The notes below the pieces were generated by a model, which saw nothing but the letters and a program-made list of their open reading frames with translations, did no database searches and was not told the DNA's origin. This document shows, piece by piece, positions 26,801-40,800 of a stretch of 64,000 nt of DNA. Numbering within the stretch: the stretch's first letter is position 1; the number at the start of each line of letters is the position of its first letter. This DNA comes from Ridgeia piscesae (lineage: Eukaryota; Annelida; Polychaeta; Sabellida; Siboglinidae), in assembly GCA_025642075.2 (NCBI GenBank), contig JAODUO010000948.1:165001-229000 (forward strand), given 5' to 3'. Made by a program: the position numbers and the translations under genes.

Positions 26801-27859
26801 ACTGTGACTAGTCTGATGCAAGAGTGACCCCTAGAGCAGGTGACCACTGAAGACGTGGGGGAACACAATTTCAAACAAACGAGTCTCGAGTACTTTGAGA
26901 ATGATGGCTATAAATTCAGATTAATATAATTTCTCGTTTGGGCCCACAGCATTAGCCATTTATTCATTACTATTATTATCATTTGGACCATAGCATTAGT
27001 TGTTTATTTTCCCTGGGATAAGTAATATTTATTATTGTTTTGGACCATAGCATTACATAGTTATTTATCAATTATCATTCGCGGTTAGAACATTAACCCG
27101 GTAGTTATGAACAAAAACAAATAATTACGAGTTAAAACGCTTGGAATGGCAAAGAATGATAAAGCGTGAATAGTAAGTGTCCAAATACATAAAATAAAAA
27201 GGTAAGTTCTTACATAGCACAGTATCCAATCATCAGGATTGCTCAAAGTACATTACACTTTACTTCCCGGGCAGCCCTGTACAATCACACACCACCTTGA
27301 CTTCTCTGGGAAACATCCAGCCACGCTGCAATCAATGCGCGAGCACACGCTATTCAACACAAATATCCGCCACTATCTATAGCCAGGTACTCATTCGTAC
27401 AGCTGAGTGAACACAGTCGTTGTAGGTGTTTCCGTGACAGGTGGCGCCACCTAGTGGCGGTTGTCTCACCTTGACGCTCTTGCCAATGGTGCGGAACAAC
27501 AGGACAATATGAGCCATGAATCGTACAAGTTGCGGTGGAGCCTTGACCGAGTCATCTCGACACCACTCATACATCTCCTCTACGAGACCTGCAACACGAT
27601 TGGCCAGTCGTTTATTGCACAGACTCTACTTATTTATGTTTTTTAACTTCTTTATTTTTTTAATATGTATTTTAGAAATAACTTATATTTTAAACCACCT
27701 ATATATTTACTTAAAAAACGATTGGTTAATACGTTGTAAGTTAATCACTTGGTTAATAATTTGGTTACAAATATTTGTTACTTATTTATTTATATTGGTT
27801 CCTTATATTTGCTGATTATTTATGTTTATTACACACACACACACAAAAAACACACACAC

Positions 27860-27910
<51 letters not shown>

Positions 27911-30900
27911 GTATTTATTTGATACTTAGTTTTACTCATTTATATTCTAAGTAATTTATAGAATTTACTATTCTATGTATTTTACTGATACATATAATTA
28001 ACTTCTTCATAATTTATTTAAGCGTATATTTTTAATACAGCACACTGAATATTTAAATGTTAAACTTGTTTGCACCATTACTTATTTGTCTGACATACTT
28101 AAGTTTAATTAAAATTAACCATTCATATCTTTAGTGTCCGATTTGTTATTTCTAATAGAATTCACACCATAAAACACAAAAAGGCAATATATTATTATCT
28201 CTCAGAATCCGAATCCAAATTATTTACTTTGTCTCATCTGCATTTTACCTGAGCAATATGTGATACAAACTTAATCTCATGACAATAAAATTATTTGTCA
28301 TTTTCTCCCGCCTGCCTGACACATCCGACACTGCAGCAGGCTGTGTCGGTGTCATTTACTGTCAGTGTCACTTACTGTCAGCGTCGTCAAGGATGATGTA
28401 TTTCTGCATCAGGTGAAACGGTTCCTTCGCCTCAATCTGGACTTTCTGAAACATGAGAAACATTTAGTTTTCAACCCTTGACCTCAGCTCCTGAGTGTCC
28501 AGATGCTTATGAGTAAAATGTAAAGCGTCTACAAGATACATGGATATTGTGGTCTATAAGAGTCTAGAGACCTGGGCAAGATGTGGGAGACAACAATTTA
28601 GTCTCAAAATTACTTTTATTATTTCTTATCCAATCCAGTTGAAATTGGCAGCTTGCCAATATAGGTACGCATTATATTCCAGATATTTTGTATGATGCGT
28701 TACCATGGAAATAGCAGCCATCTTGGATTTTGATGTGGGTTTCTGATAAATAGCATATCTTGATAATGAGTGAGCTAAATTAAATATTCGTGTCACATCT
28801 ACTGCAAACATTTGGATCGCATATTGAAGGGGAGAATGAGCTTTCCAATGGTGGGTGAATGTCGGAATTGCTTGAATCGGACGCTATTCCACGTCATTTC
28901 AGAAAAACAAGACTGACTCGATACGCCTCATAAAAAACATTTTATTATATGAATTAGTGCATTTTATGATAAAAATAACTTAGCAAATGCCTGCTTAATA
29001 ATTTATGTAGCAAAATTTGCAAAAACAAAATTATTTTTGTTAAATTTATAATTTCCTGACCAGTCAGTTGCCTTAAGTCAAAATGGAACAGGGAAGCCAC
29101 AACGAAAGCAGAAAGCACACAAAGATCATCTGTTTGTATAATGACGCCCCAGAATAAACCTATTTTTTCAGGAATCTTTCAAAAGGAAACAACTGTTGAA
29201 CAAACCTGGCTTGGGCTGGCCTCGACTTTGTGGAACGCCGCTTCAATCGTCATACTGCAAGCAGAGGATTCTTGTGAAGAAAATTAAAATTGTGTATTTT
29301 TGCAGAAAGACACTCTTCATAGTTTCTCTTTTTATCTGTGTTCAATTTCCTCATCTCTACATAAAACATTACAACTTTGTTACTAGCCAATGAAGGTAAA
29401 TGTGTGCGCCATATTCAATACAATAAGTAAACAAATAAAATAAAATAAATAAATAGATACGCAAATACAAATATATACATAATTAAAATAGTTACCAAAT
29501 CATAATCACAACAAAACAATTGCAATATTAATGGGGAACCTACATAACTAATATCCAGGTGGCACCATTACGCAATTCGGGCCGTGTGCCGTCAACCACC
29601 AGCTTCCTGTGCCTCATTATGTTGCATTCATTCATTATATCCAGCACTTATCAACAACACACATTGTAGATATATCTTATATTAAAATCAGTTTGAACAT
29701 AAAATAATCCAGAGATGAACTGTGAAAATAAAAAACAATCAAAAAAATAAAGAGCACGATTACGTCACACGCCGGAGTTGCGTACCAGCACCCCCCAGCG
29801 ATCCTGTAGGTCCTCTAGACCACACAGCGAGGCACTCACCTGTGGTTCCAGTATCTGTCTGGCAGTTTCTGCCACTGTTTCGCGAGTGCTGAGTTGATGC
29901 GAACCTCCTGCTCCAGTCTAACATCCACCATGACGCGCAGGTAAGCCCACAGGTGGTCCTCCCAGGTGTGACACACAGGTAACAACTGGTCCAGGTTGCC
30001 GCTGTATGTCGCATACACTGCTCTCTCGTACACACTCATCTTCTCCTGGTGACCAACAAATACAACATATCTTCTCCTGGTGACCAACAAATACAACATA
30101 TCTTCTCCTGGTGACCAACAAATACAACATATCTTCTCCTGGTGACCAACAAATACAACATATCTTCTCCTGGCGACTAACAAATACAACATATCTTCTC
30201 CTGGTGACCAACAAATACAACATATCTTCTCCTGGCAACCAACAAATACAACATATCTTCTCCTGGTGACCAACAAGTACAACATATCTTCTCCTGGCGA
30301 CTAACAAATATAACATATCTTCTCCTGGTGACCAACAAATACAACATATCTTCTCCTGGTGACTAACAAATACAACATATCTTCTCCTGGTGACCAACAA
30401 ATACAACATATCTTCTCCTGGTGACCAACAAATACAACATATCTTCTCCTGATGACCAACAAATACAACATATCTTCTCCTGGCGACTAACAAATATAAC
30501 ATATCTTCTCCTGGTGACCAACAAATACAACATATCTCCTCCTGGTGACCAGCAAAAACAACTCATCTCCTCCTGGTGACCAGCAAAAACAACTCATCTC
30601 CTCCTGGTGACCCACAAAAACAACACATCTCCTCCTGGTGACCCACAAAAGCAATACATCTCCTCCTGGTGACAAACAAACACAACTCATCTCCTCCTGG
30701 TGACCCACAAAAGCAATACATCTCCTCCTGGTGACAAACAAACACAACTCATCTCTTCCTGGTGACCAACAAACACAACTCATCTCCTCCTAGTGACCAA
30801 CAAACACAACTCATAGTGACCAACAAAAACAACTCATCTCCTGGTGGCCAACAAACACAACTCATCTCATCCTGGTGACCAACAAACACAACTCATCTCC

Positions 30901-31743
30901 TCCTAGTGACCAACAAACACAACTCATAGTGACCAACAAAAACAACTCATCTCCTGGTGGCCAACAAACACAACTCATCTCCTCCTGGTGACCAACAAAC
31001 ACATTGAAGTTCTCATGTTGCATAAATTATGTTTAACTTTAAATGAAAACTTCTATGTCTCTATGGTGAATCTTAGCGTTTTACACATGCCAAAAAGGAA
31101 TGATCACATCATTATACCTAATCAAATGTGACGTCAGAGTTTTATTCACACCCTACAATTATCCTACACCACGTAAGCTAACAGTAACACATATCAGATG
31201 ACTTTGCAAATCTTCATCAAAGCAACTGCAAAATTTAGCAAGTATATCATCTTAAATACATTTTAGTTTTTCTTTTCTTTATCACAACATGAATTGGACA
31301 TGAGAAACCAGACAAATGGAAGTGAGGAGGCGTGTTCAATTGTGCACAGGAAGCCTACATAACATACCAAAAATTACCCAAAACCCGTGATTGAGGTAAA
31401 TAACCCCATAAACCCCTCACCTCCTGCGCCAACCTCCAGCATGCAGCCTTCCAGATGTCTCGGTGCATGTTGCCCTCAGGGTTCCGGAGAACCCCGTCTG
31501 GGCCCAGGGATTCGTAGTTAGGGTCGTGGTAGAGTTTCCACCCCTCAAGGGTAGCTGCCCTCCATGACTGTCCCACCTTCATGAGGAACCGCTGGGCCTG
31601 GGAAGAAGGAAGAAGGGAGGGTATGTGACGAACAGGTGTAGCCAGGTAAACAGTGACGACCAGTCAGAATGTGGTATGTCAATGGCAGGTATTGCATTTG
31701 TGTGTTATTGTAAAAAAATGTTATACAGTTCATCCGGGCTAGC

Positions 31744-31841
<98 letters not shown>

Positions 31842-34800
31842 TGTGTGTGTGTGTGTTTGTGTTACTATGTATGCATGAATGTGTATATGTACATACATAT
31901 GTAATAATGTATGTACATATGTATGTAGTAACTATGTATATACAGTCATATCTCATGTATTTGGTCTTCAATAATCCAGTTGTTTCGCATTTTTGTGTGG
32001 GAACCATCTCGTTCTGTTAATCCATTTATTCATGACTCTGGTTCGGCATCCTTGTTTTGTAGAACCACCCGGCCATTTAGCACTGCAGTGTGTTTTAGAT
32101 AAACAGTTGCTACAGTTCTCTTATAAAATCAGCAATGCTGATAAATACACTGACTGTATCATGCAGTCTATTCATGTGGTCTGTATTGTAAAAAGGTGCA
32201 AAGTTGGCTTACTGACGTCAATCATCACGGTGTTAGTGTTTGTTTCGAGGCGTAATTTATTCAGCAGGAAAATGATACCCTTATGAAAAGAAAGGATTCT
32301 TTACATACCACTGTTATGGTCTTCCTCAGTGACATACTTTGTTTAAAGTATGTCATTAATTTATCAACGACACACTTTTTTTATAAATGAGTGATAATAG
32401 AGTTTTTTGCTAATCCAGATGTTTCTTTTATTCGGCCAAAAGTCTTGGGAACCAAAAGTCTTCGGAACCAAGTCTTGGGAACCAAACGTCTTGGGAACCA
32501 AACGTCTTGGGAACCAAACGTCTTGGGAACCAAATGTCTCGGGAACCAAAAGTCTTGGGAACCAAAAGTCTTGGGAACCAAAAGTCTTGGGAACCAAACG
32601 TCTTGGGAACCAAAAGGATGTGGATAAAAGAGAATTGACTGTACATTCTGAACAGAGTAGACTGTAAGATCTAACTGCACTAAGTATTACCTCCGACAGC
32701 TGTCCTGCACTAAGTATTACCTCCGACAGCTGTCCTGCACTAAGTATTACCTCCGACAGCTGTCCTGCACTAAGTATTACCTCCGACAGCTGTCCTGCAC
32801 TAAGTATTACCTCTGACAGCTGTCCTGCACTAAGTATTACCTCCGACAGCTGTCCTGCACTAAGTATTACCTCCGACAGCTGTCCTGCACTAAGTATTAC
32901 CTCGACAGCTGTCCTGCACTAAGTATTACCTCCGACAGCTGTCCTGCACTAAGTATTACCTCCGACAGCTGTCCTGCACTAGTATCCCCACAGCTGTCCT
33001 GCACTAAGTATTACCTCCGACAGCTGTCCTGCACTAAGATCCGACAGCTGTCCTGCACTAAGTATTACCTCCGACAGCTGTCCTGCACTAAGTATTACCT
33101 CCGACAGCTGTCCTGCACTAAGTATTACCTCTGACAGCTGTCCTGCACTAAGTATTACCTCTGACAGCTGTCCTGCACTAAGTATTACCTCTGACAGCTG
33201 TCTTGCACTAAGTATTACCACTGGCAGCTGTCCTGCACTAAGTATTACCTCTGACAGCTGTCCTGCACTAAGTATTACCTCTGACAGCTGTCCTGCACTA
33301 AGTATTACCTCTGACAGCTGTCCTGCTCGGACATATGCGAACAAATACTTCAGCAGCCTCGCCTCGTCTTCCATGTCCAGATCTGCGAGTGGCAATCCTT
33401 CCCGGATTGGGGCGTCTGGATCCTATAATAAACAAAGTCCACATTTTTTATGATAAAATTACATGGATTTTTTTTGCATTTTGTGTTGAAATATTTTGAC
33501 ACGGTGGACTAAATTTGGCACAAGTCACTTGACAAAGGACAAACAAGATGGAGAACAACTGGGTACGTCGACGTCTCATCTCCATGCAAAGTTCACACGT
33601 GACTATGAGCACTACTGAACAAATTCTGAAAACGTTTTATGAGGCGTCACTTAATAAACGCCTAACATATTGCAAAACAAATCTATATATGAAAGGATGT
33701 TTTGTGTATGTAAGTAATGTAACCTTTAGTTGGCAAACAGACGCATCAGCATTGTTTAGTTATTTTAGATAATCTTGGTTATATCTGTTAGGCAAATGTA
33801 TATGACAGAATTTATGGAAATAACAAATTGTACAAATCATAAAACAAATTAGTTGTTCTGAAACAGGTCTTTATTGTGTTTTATTGTTACACTGTTTCCT
33901 TGACCAATAGACACATTGCACTACTTCTAGAGCCTACCATGTGGTCAACAATTGGCCGTCGCTGCTCCGAACAGATGCCATTTCTCTTCTGTGCCAGGAC
34001 ATGCAATGTATTCTCCCTGTTTCCATGGTAACAACACAACGACAATTATGATGTTATGCCAACAGTCGCAACGATTATAACATTACAAGTTACAAGAATA
34101 ATGACCGATTATTTTTACAACAGTTGAACAATAATGATACTGTGATAATTTACAAGAACAATTATGATTTTTTTGCAACAGTAACAATAGTAATGATATT
34201 GTGACAAGTTACAAGAACAATTGTGACACTTTTGCAACAATTACGATATCACAACAGGTTCGTTAAAAGAACAATTACAATAATTTGACAACAGCTTGCA
34301 ACAATTACAAAGTTACGCCAACAAGTGTAACAATTACCTGATGTATTTCTCTAGCTGCTTTAAATCTAGAATATAGTATTACAGTGATGGTACCTCTCAT
34401 AGGTTTCATTTTTTTAAGTACCTTCTTATGACAACTGGTTGTTTACTGCTTGCCAATGTGTGTTTAGTTACTTTCACTAAGGTCGGAACAATGTTTGTAA
34501 TTTGAAAGATTCCACCCACAACTTGTACAAATGGTAAACAAAAGCATCCAGCTTCAAGATAAAACTGATTGGCCAAAATTTCAGAAGCAGCAGAGTCAAC
34601 TTTGATGTTTATCCTCCCCATGCAGCAACATTCCCGTTACAAATTACTGCTCTGCCAATTCTGGGCAGACATTTTGCTTTAAGTGCTATGTCTGTATAGG
34701 TTAAACCTTCAGTTGTTCTCACCAGGCCCCAGTCTGGTCAGTGAAGAACTCCACCTGGTCATAGTAGTTGTCCAGTTGTTCTTCTGCATTCTTCTCCAGC

Positions 34801-37800
34801 CAATCAATGACCAGCTGTAAGAAAACGGCTGTGAGAGCGTGACTCCACCTTCAATATTACACGCCCTGAATTTGGCTTCCTGTCCAATTGCACCCACTGG
34901 TCTCACTGAGGATGGGGTGCTTTGGGTTCTTTTCACCCCACAACAACGTCAATTTCATTTTATTTGGAGGAGGGCAGAAAATTATATCTAGCCGCTACTA
35001 AAATTCACACTACCCCTGCCCTTTTTCCCACGAATATCGTTCAAGCGACAGGGCTTGCACACTTTTGTTGTGTGTGTATGTGTGTTTATATCAGTGTGTG
35101 TGTGTGCGTGCGTGCATGCACGTGTGTGTGTGCGCGTACATGAGTGTGTGCGTGCATGCACGTGTATGCGTGTATGTGTGCATGCAGCCGACACATTTTT
35201 GCTACCTTCTCATCCTAACTTCTGATTTACTGGGGGAGGTGGCAATACCATGTCTGCCCCCACCAAAATTCCAGAAATTTCCCCTTACCTCCCCCCCCCC
35301 CATTCCCACATCTACGTACTGCAAATAACCAAGTCTTACAACAATGATAAATTATGTTTTATTGAAACCTGCCATGGACATTTCTGAAATGACCAGCTTT
35401 TCTTGGTTTGTCAGTATACTTATCACTGCAGATACATTTTTGCACTTCAAATACAGTACACTGTGCAATGTAGGCCACCTTACAATACAGGCCACCTTCT
35501 AATACAGGTCACCTTCTCATACAGGTCACCTTCAGCCAATACTGAGGATGCCTTTAATAGTGAGGTTCAACTGAATTTATAACTTAAACATTGATGGATG
35601 CAAATGAAACTACATTTACTAGGTATGTTATTTGGAAATAACAGTGGCACTACCAAACTGACCTGTCCATGTCTCACCGTCGTGTCGTTCTCGTACAGTG
35701 TCAACATCAACTGTTTCTCCGTCTGATACTTGCCCTGAGGACAGGAGACAGTGAGAGGTAACATGGAGGGAGCGAGGGAGGGAGGGAGGGGAGGTGGGAG
35801 GGAGGGAGGGTGGGAGGAGAGAGGGGTGAAGGGAGGGAGGAATGGAGGAAGATAGAATTAAAGAGATAAAGAGACTAATGGAGAGGATGAGTGGGAGGGA
35901 GGGAGGATGGGATGGAGATGATAAGGAGAGGGAGGGAGGGAGGGAGGGAGGGAGGGAGGGAGGGAGGGTGGGAGGGAGGGAGGGGGGGAGGGAGGTGGGA
36001 GGGTGGGAGGGAGAGAGGGAGGGAGAGAGGGGGTGAAGGGAGGGAGGAATGGAGGAAGATAGAATTAAAGAGATAAAGAGACTAATGGAGAGGATGAGTG
36101 GGAGGGAGGGAGGATGGGATGGAGATGATAAGGAGAGGGAGGGAGGGAGGGAGGGAGGGAGGAGGGAGGGAGGGAGGGAGGGAGGGAGGGGAGGTGGGAG
36201 GGTGGGAGGGAGAGAGGGAGGGAGAGAGAGAGGGGTGAAGGGAGGGAGGAATATAAATTAAAGGGGGATAAAGAAACTAAATGGAGAGGAAAAACAGTGG
36301 AAAGACGTCCAGTCAGTGTGGTCTGTACATGTAAAAAAGGTGATAGCCTGAGGACAGGAGACAGTGAGAGGAAGGAGGGAGGAGGGAGGGAGGGAGGGGA
36401 GGTGGGAGGGGGGAGGGGAGGAGAGGGAGGGAGAGAGGGGTGAAGGGAGGGAGGAATGGAGGAAGATAGAATTAAAGAGATAAAGAGACTAATGGAGAGG
36501 ATGAGTGGGAGGGAGGGAGGGAGGAGGGAGGAGAGGAAAGGAGGGGGGAGGGAGGGAGGGAGGGAGGAGGGAGGGAGGAGGAGGAGGGAGGAGGGAGGGA
36601 GGGAGGGAGGGAGGGAGGGAGGGAGGGAGGGAGGGAGGGAGGGAGGGAGGGAGGGAGGGAGGGAGGGAGGGAGAGAGAGGGAGGGAGGGAGGGGGAGGGA
36701 GAGGTGGGAGGGAGGAAGATAGGGAGAGAGAGGGAGATAAAGTGAGAGAGGGAGGATGGGAGGAGATAGAGAGAGAAAGAGGGAGGGAGGATGGGAGGGA
36801 GATAGAGAGAGAAAGGAGAGAGAGTGCGTAGTAAATGTAACATAGAGAAAGAGAGAGAGCATACAGTAATGTACATAACATACCGGTAGTCAGGTTAATT
36901 TAGTATTTTAACATGACAATGTATTTAATTCAGACTGTACGTTACACAATTAAGCTTTCAACAAAATGACAACATCAATACAACTTCAATGGCATGGTGA
37001 TAAATGACTGCCAGTTGTGACAAATGATAGATAGCTGTGACAAGAATATATATAACAGATGACAGAAAACCGTGCCAAATTATAAAAAAAAGTCGACGAC
37101 TACGATGGCTGACTGAGACACAGGACGATGTCAACTACGACAGTGATGACATGAGTGACATACCAGTGTGTCGACACACATGGGCTCGTTATCCCTCTGT
37201 CTGTCGTGTTGCAGAGAGCCAATGAGCCGCCAGGTACATCGCTCCTGGGTCAACAGCTGCAGTAGACTCTGGGCCCGCTTGTGTCTGTATCAACCACGCA
37301 ACACTCACTTACTGAGGACATCCAGTGGCATGTACTCAGCAGAATGATCTCACAATGTTAGATGCAGGTAAAAACTGTAGTGTACGCTTATTATCACATG
37401 TACGCTTAATAGAAGAATATGGTATGTTACTTCACTGTTATTCAACTTTCAGAACACACACACGGATGCACGCACGCACGCACACACATATATTATCATC
37501 ATCATTGTGCAGCCAGTGTCCCGTGGTTGGGCGATGGCCTCAGCATGCCGCTTCCACGTCTGCCTATCTTGCGCTATCCTCTGCCAGATAGTACCCGGGC
37601 CTTCCAGTAGTTGTCTAGTTCGTCTCTCCAATGTCTCGATCGTCTTCCTCTAGGTCGTTTCTTTCGTAGGGTTTCCACTTTCGTCTTCTGATTTGTTCAG
37701 TGACGTCTATGACATTTGTCTTTTCTCTTAACCAAATGGTTTTTTTTGGTCCCAGTATGTGATGTTAAACACACTTCTTTCTATCTTTATTTATGCAGCT

Positions 37801-40800
37801 GCTAGCTTGTTCTTTGCTTGGCTGGTGAGTGCCCATGTTTATATATATGTGTGTTTTTAAAAATGAAAGAAGATATACTAAACTTTCCAATGGTGTAACA
37901 ATTATGCACCAACAGCCAAAGTTATTCGACACTGAACTTGCCTGGGATAGAAAGGTTCAAACTTAGAACAACAGATTTAAAGATCAACTCGAACAAGGGT
38001 GATTTATTGGTTCAGTTTTACCAAAATTCCTGCGTGACGAAGCCTTATGTTACAAAATGTACTAAATAGTATTGCCAGAGAAGATATTAAAGTGTACCTT
38101 GGTAACAAAAGTCCAATTCGTTAAAAATCATGCAATGTCTATACGGTGTTTTCTTGAAATCAAGTACACTGACATACAACTCATTTCATTAGAACATGTC
38201 ACAGATATTCCTCCTATTAATAAAATACACATTTGCTACCAAAATCTTGATCTGAAGTGATGCAGTCAATTGTCATGTATTCAGTGACCACAGCATCTGG
38301 GTATGTAGCAGTTAAATGGTTAAGTATTCAGTAATATGAGGAGTTTGTACAGACAAAGTGGAGAAGGTGTGACATGACTGACAAATTGTTAAGTTTGGAC
38401 TGTGTATCGTAGACAGTGGGTAGTCTTCGGCTTAGGTCTACCAATTAACCTCCTTTGGATTTGTTAAATCTATGCAGGTAAGTAGACCTGATAATTGGTG
38501 CACCCTGACATATTTCTATCCAATAACAACAAAGAAACAGCCTCTCAAACTGCCTTAAAATTTGAGAGGATGTGACAAGAAATGTGACTATTACTACAGA
38601 TGTTCTCACCTATCCTGGCCCGGAACAGAACGGTTGACAACGTGCTTGAGCCGCTCAATAATCTCAGTGCATGCGTCCTCGTACTGCCCTAACAGGCCCA
38701 GGACTTGGTCGTCAGCCTGACTTGCTCTCAGGCAATGCAGGAAGTTTGAGTATAGATCCCGGGCAACTGCGAGTGAAAAAGCATGGACGTAGTTATCTGG
38801 TCTCTATCAGTGGCTTTTATACTGACGTTCATTGTACAATGTGCAGTAATGAGGTACTGAATCACACACCCTTTCACTAGTAGGGCGATAGGGTGGTAGA
38901 AGTGACCCCACCAGCCAACCTCCCTCTACTCTAAGGCAATAGGGTGAAAGAAGTGACCCAACCAGCCACCCTCCCTCTACTCTAAGGCAATAGGGTGAAA
39001 GAAGTGACCCAACCAGCCACCCTCCCTCTACTTTAAGGCAATAGGGTGAAAGAAGTGACCCTACCAGCCAACCTCCCTCTACTCTAAGGCAATAGGGTGA
39101 AAGAAGTGACCCTACCAGCCACCCTCCATCTACTCTAAGGCAATAGGGTGAAAGAAGTGACCCTACCAGCCACCCTCCATCTACTCTAAGGCAATAGGGT
39201 GAAAGAAGTGACCCCACCAGCCACCCTCCTCTACTCTAAGGCAATAGGGTGAAAGAAGTGACCCCACCAGCCACCCTACCTCTACTCTAGGGTGATAGGG
39301 TAAAAGAAGTGACCCCACCAGCCACCCTCTGCTTACATGTATGGCTTAGAAATGACGGCACTAACAGAGAGACAAGAGGAGAAGATGTAGGTTTGCGAAA
39401 ACAACTGCTTAAGAAGAATCGTGGGGGTGAAGAGAGCGGATAAGAGAAGATGGACGAACTGAGAGTGGAGGTTGGAGTGAAGGAACGTTTTAAGAAGAAA
39501 CTGGTGGGGAGGAGGTTAAAATGGGCCAGACATGGGGAAAGAATGGGAGACGGAAAATTGACAAAGAGAGCAGATGCCGAGAAAGTGGAGGGAAAAAGCA
39601 GGCGAAGAAGACAGAGGATGCGATGGGAGGACAGCACTAAGAGAGATCTAGAAAAAGGGGGAGGAGGACGGAGAACAACAGCAGATGATAGGAGTTGGAG
39701 ACTGTTGTCCTTGATAGAGAACAGAGTAGGAGAAACGTGAGAAGAAAGAAAAGATGACAGTAACCATGGCCAACCTCACCCCTGACGACAGAGACAAGAG
39801 GGACAACCCTCCCTCTACTAGGGCGATAGGGTGAAAGAAGTGACACTGACCTGCCTCATCGGGGTCTTCATCATGGAACACTTGGAACGACTCATCCCCA
39901 GCCTCCTGATGATAACAATATACAGCTTTATTTGCCATTTTCAACAAGTACATGTCATGTTAAATAGGAACGTGTGCTGGCGTTCAGTCACGTAGTGCCT
40001 ATACACAATCAAATGAAATATGACAAATAAATATATAATATCTATAAAACGTTCTTTAAAATGATAAATAAAGTTATTATTTTGATCTAATAAATTCATA
40101 ACATATCTAAGATGATAGATCACCTAATTGTTAAATCATGTTAAGCTAGTAAATAAATAAATCTAAAATGTTCTTTAAAATGATAAATTATCTATTAATT
40201 TTAATAACTATTATGTTAAGGTTATAAATATATAAAAAAAATTAGAGAAATTGAATGCATTTTCCTAACACACAGCACATGTCATGACTTCAAATGTTTC
40301 TTCACTAGAACCAAACTCAGTACTGGCAAAAATTCTGGAATCAATTCCCAATCACTACAAAATGCATGTACAATTGTACATCCATGGAGACTATGAGTTA
40401 CCATGACAGAATAGGGATCCCTTAGTAATTGAAATAACTAGCAGTTGAATTATAAACACAACTAGACAAAGCCAGGACTTTTTCACTCTTCATAAACAGT
40501 GCCCAAATGTCTTTAAAAGTTTTACCATGTCCAAATCAAGTATACTACTTGTAGTCATAAATACAACGTAACTAAAATAACAACTGACAAGTTCCACCCA
40601 AGAGTTGTTGGTTTAAACAATGGCGTGGATCCGAGTAACAGCTCTATTTGTTTTCGATCTCTATGTAAGTACACAAGTTTGTTGTCAATTAACCATGGAC
40701 CATGAGAGTTTACAAGGCATTAACAATGGCCCAGAGTGGTGTTTTGCATTGGCGTAACATAAGCTTGACCATCACTGACCTCGGTCAACATTGACGCCTG

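Noticed and set aside
29836..30783. Several overlapping minus frames ([19 protein letters not shown] repeats)
   Set aside because: Readthrough of the 31-bp acceptor array; the only supported coding here is exon 14.
36065..36862. 265-codon minus-strand frame rich in Leu, Ser and Pro, and the overlapping Gly/Arg/Glu plus frames
   Set aside because: They are translations of the GGGA repeat. All frames stay open there because the repeat has no stop codons, and there is no start or splice context.
38807..39217. 136-codon frame with 17-residue repeats
   Set aside because: The 51-bp minisatellite is a multiple of three, which keeps one frame open; it lies in intron 6 and has no splice link in phase.
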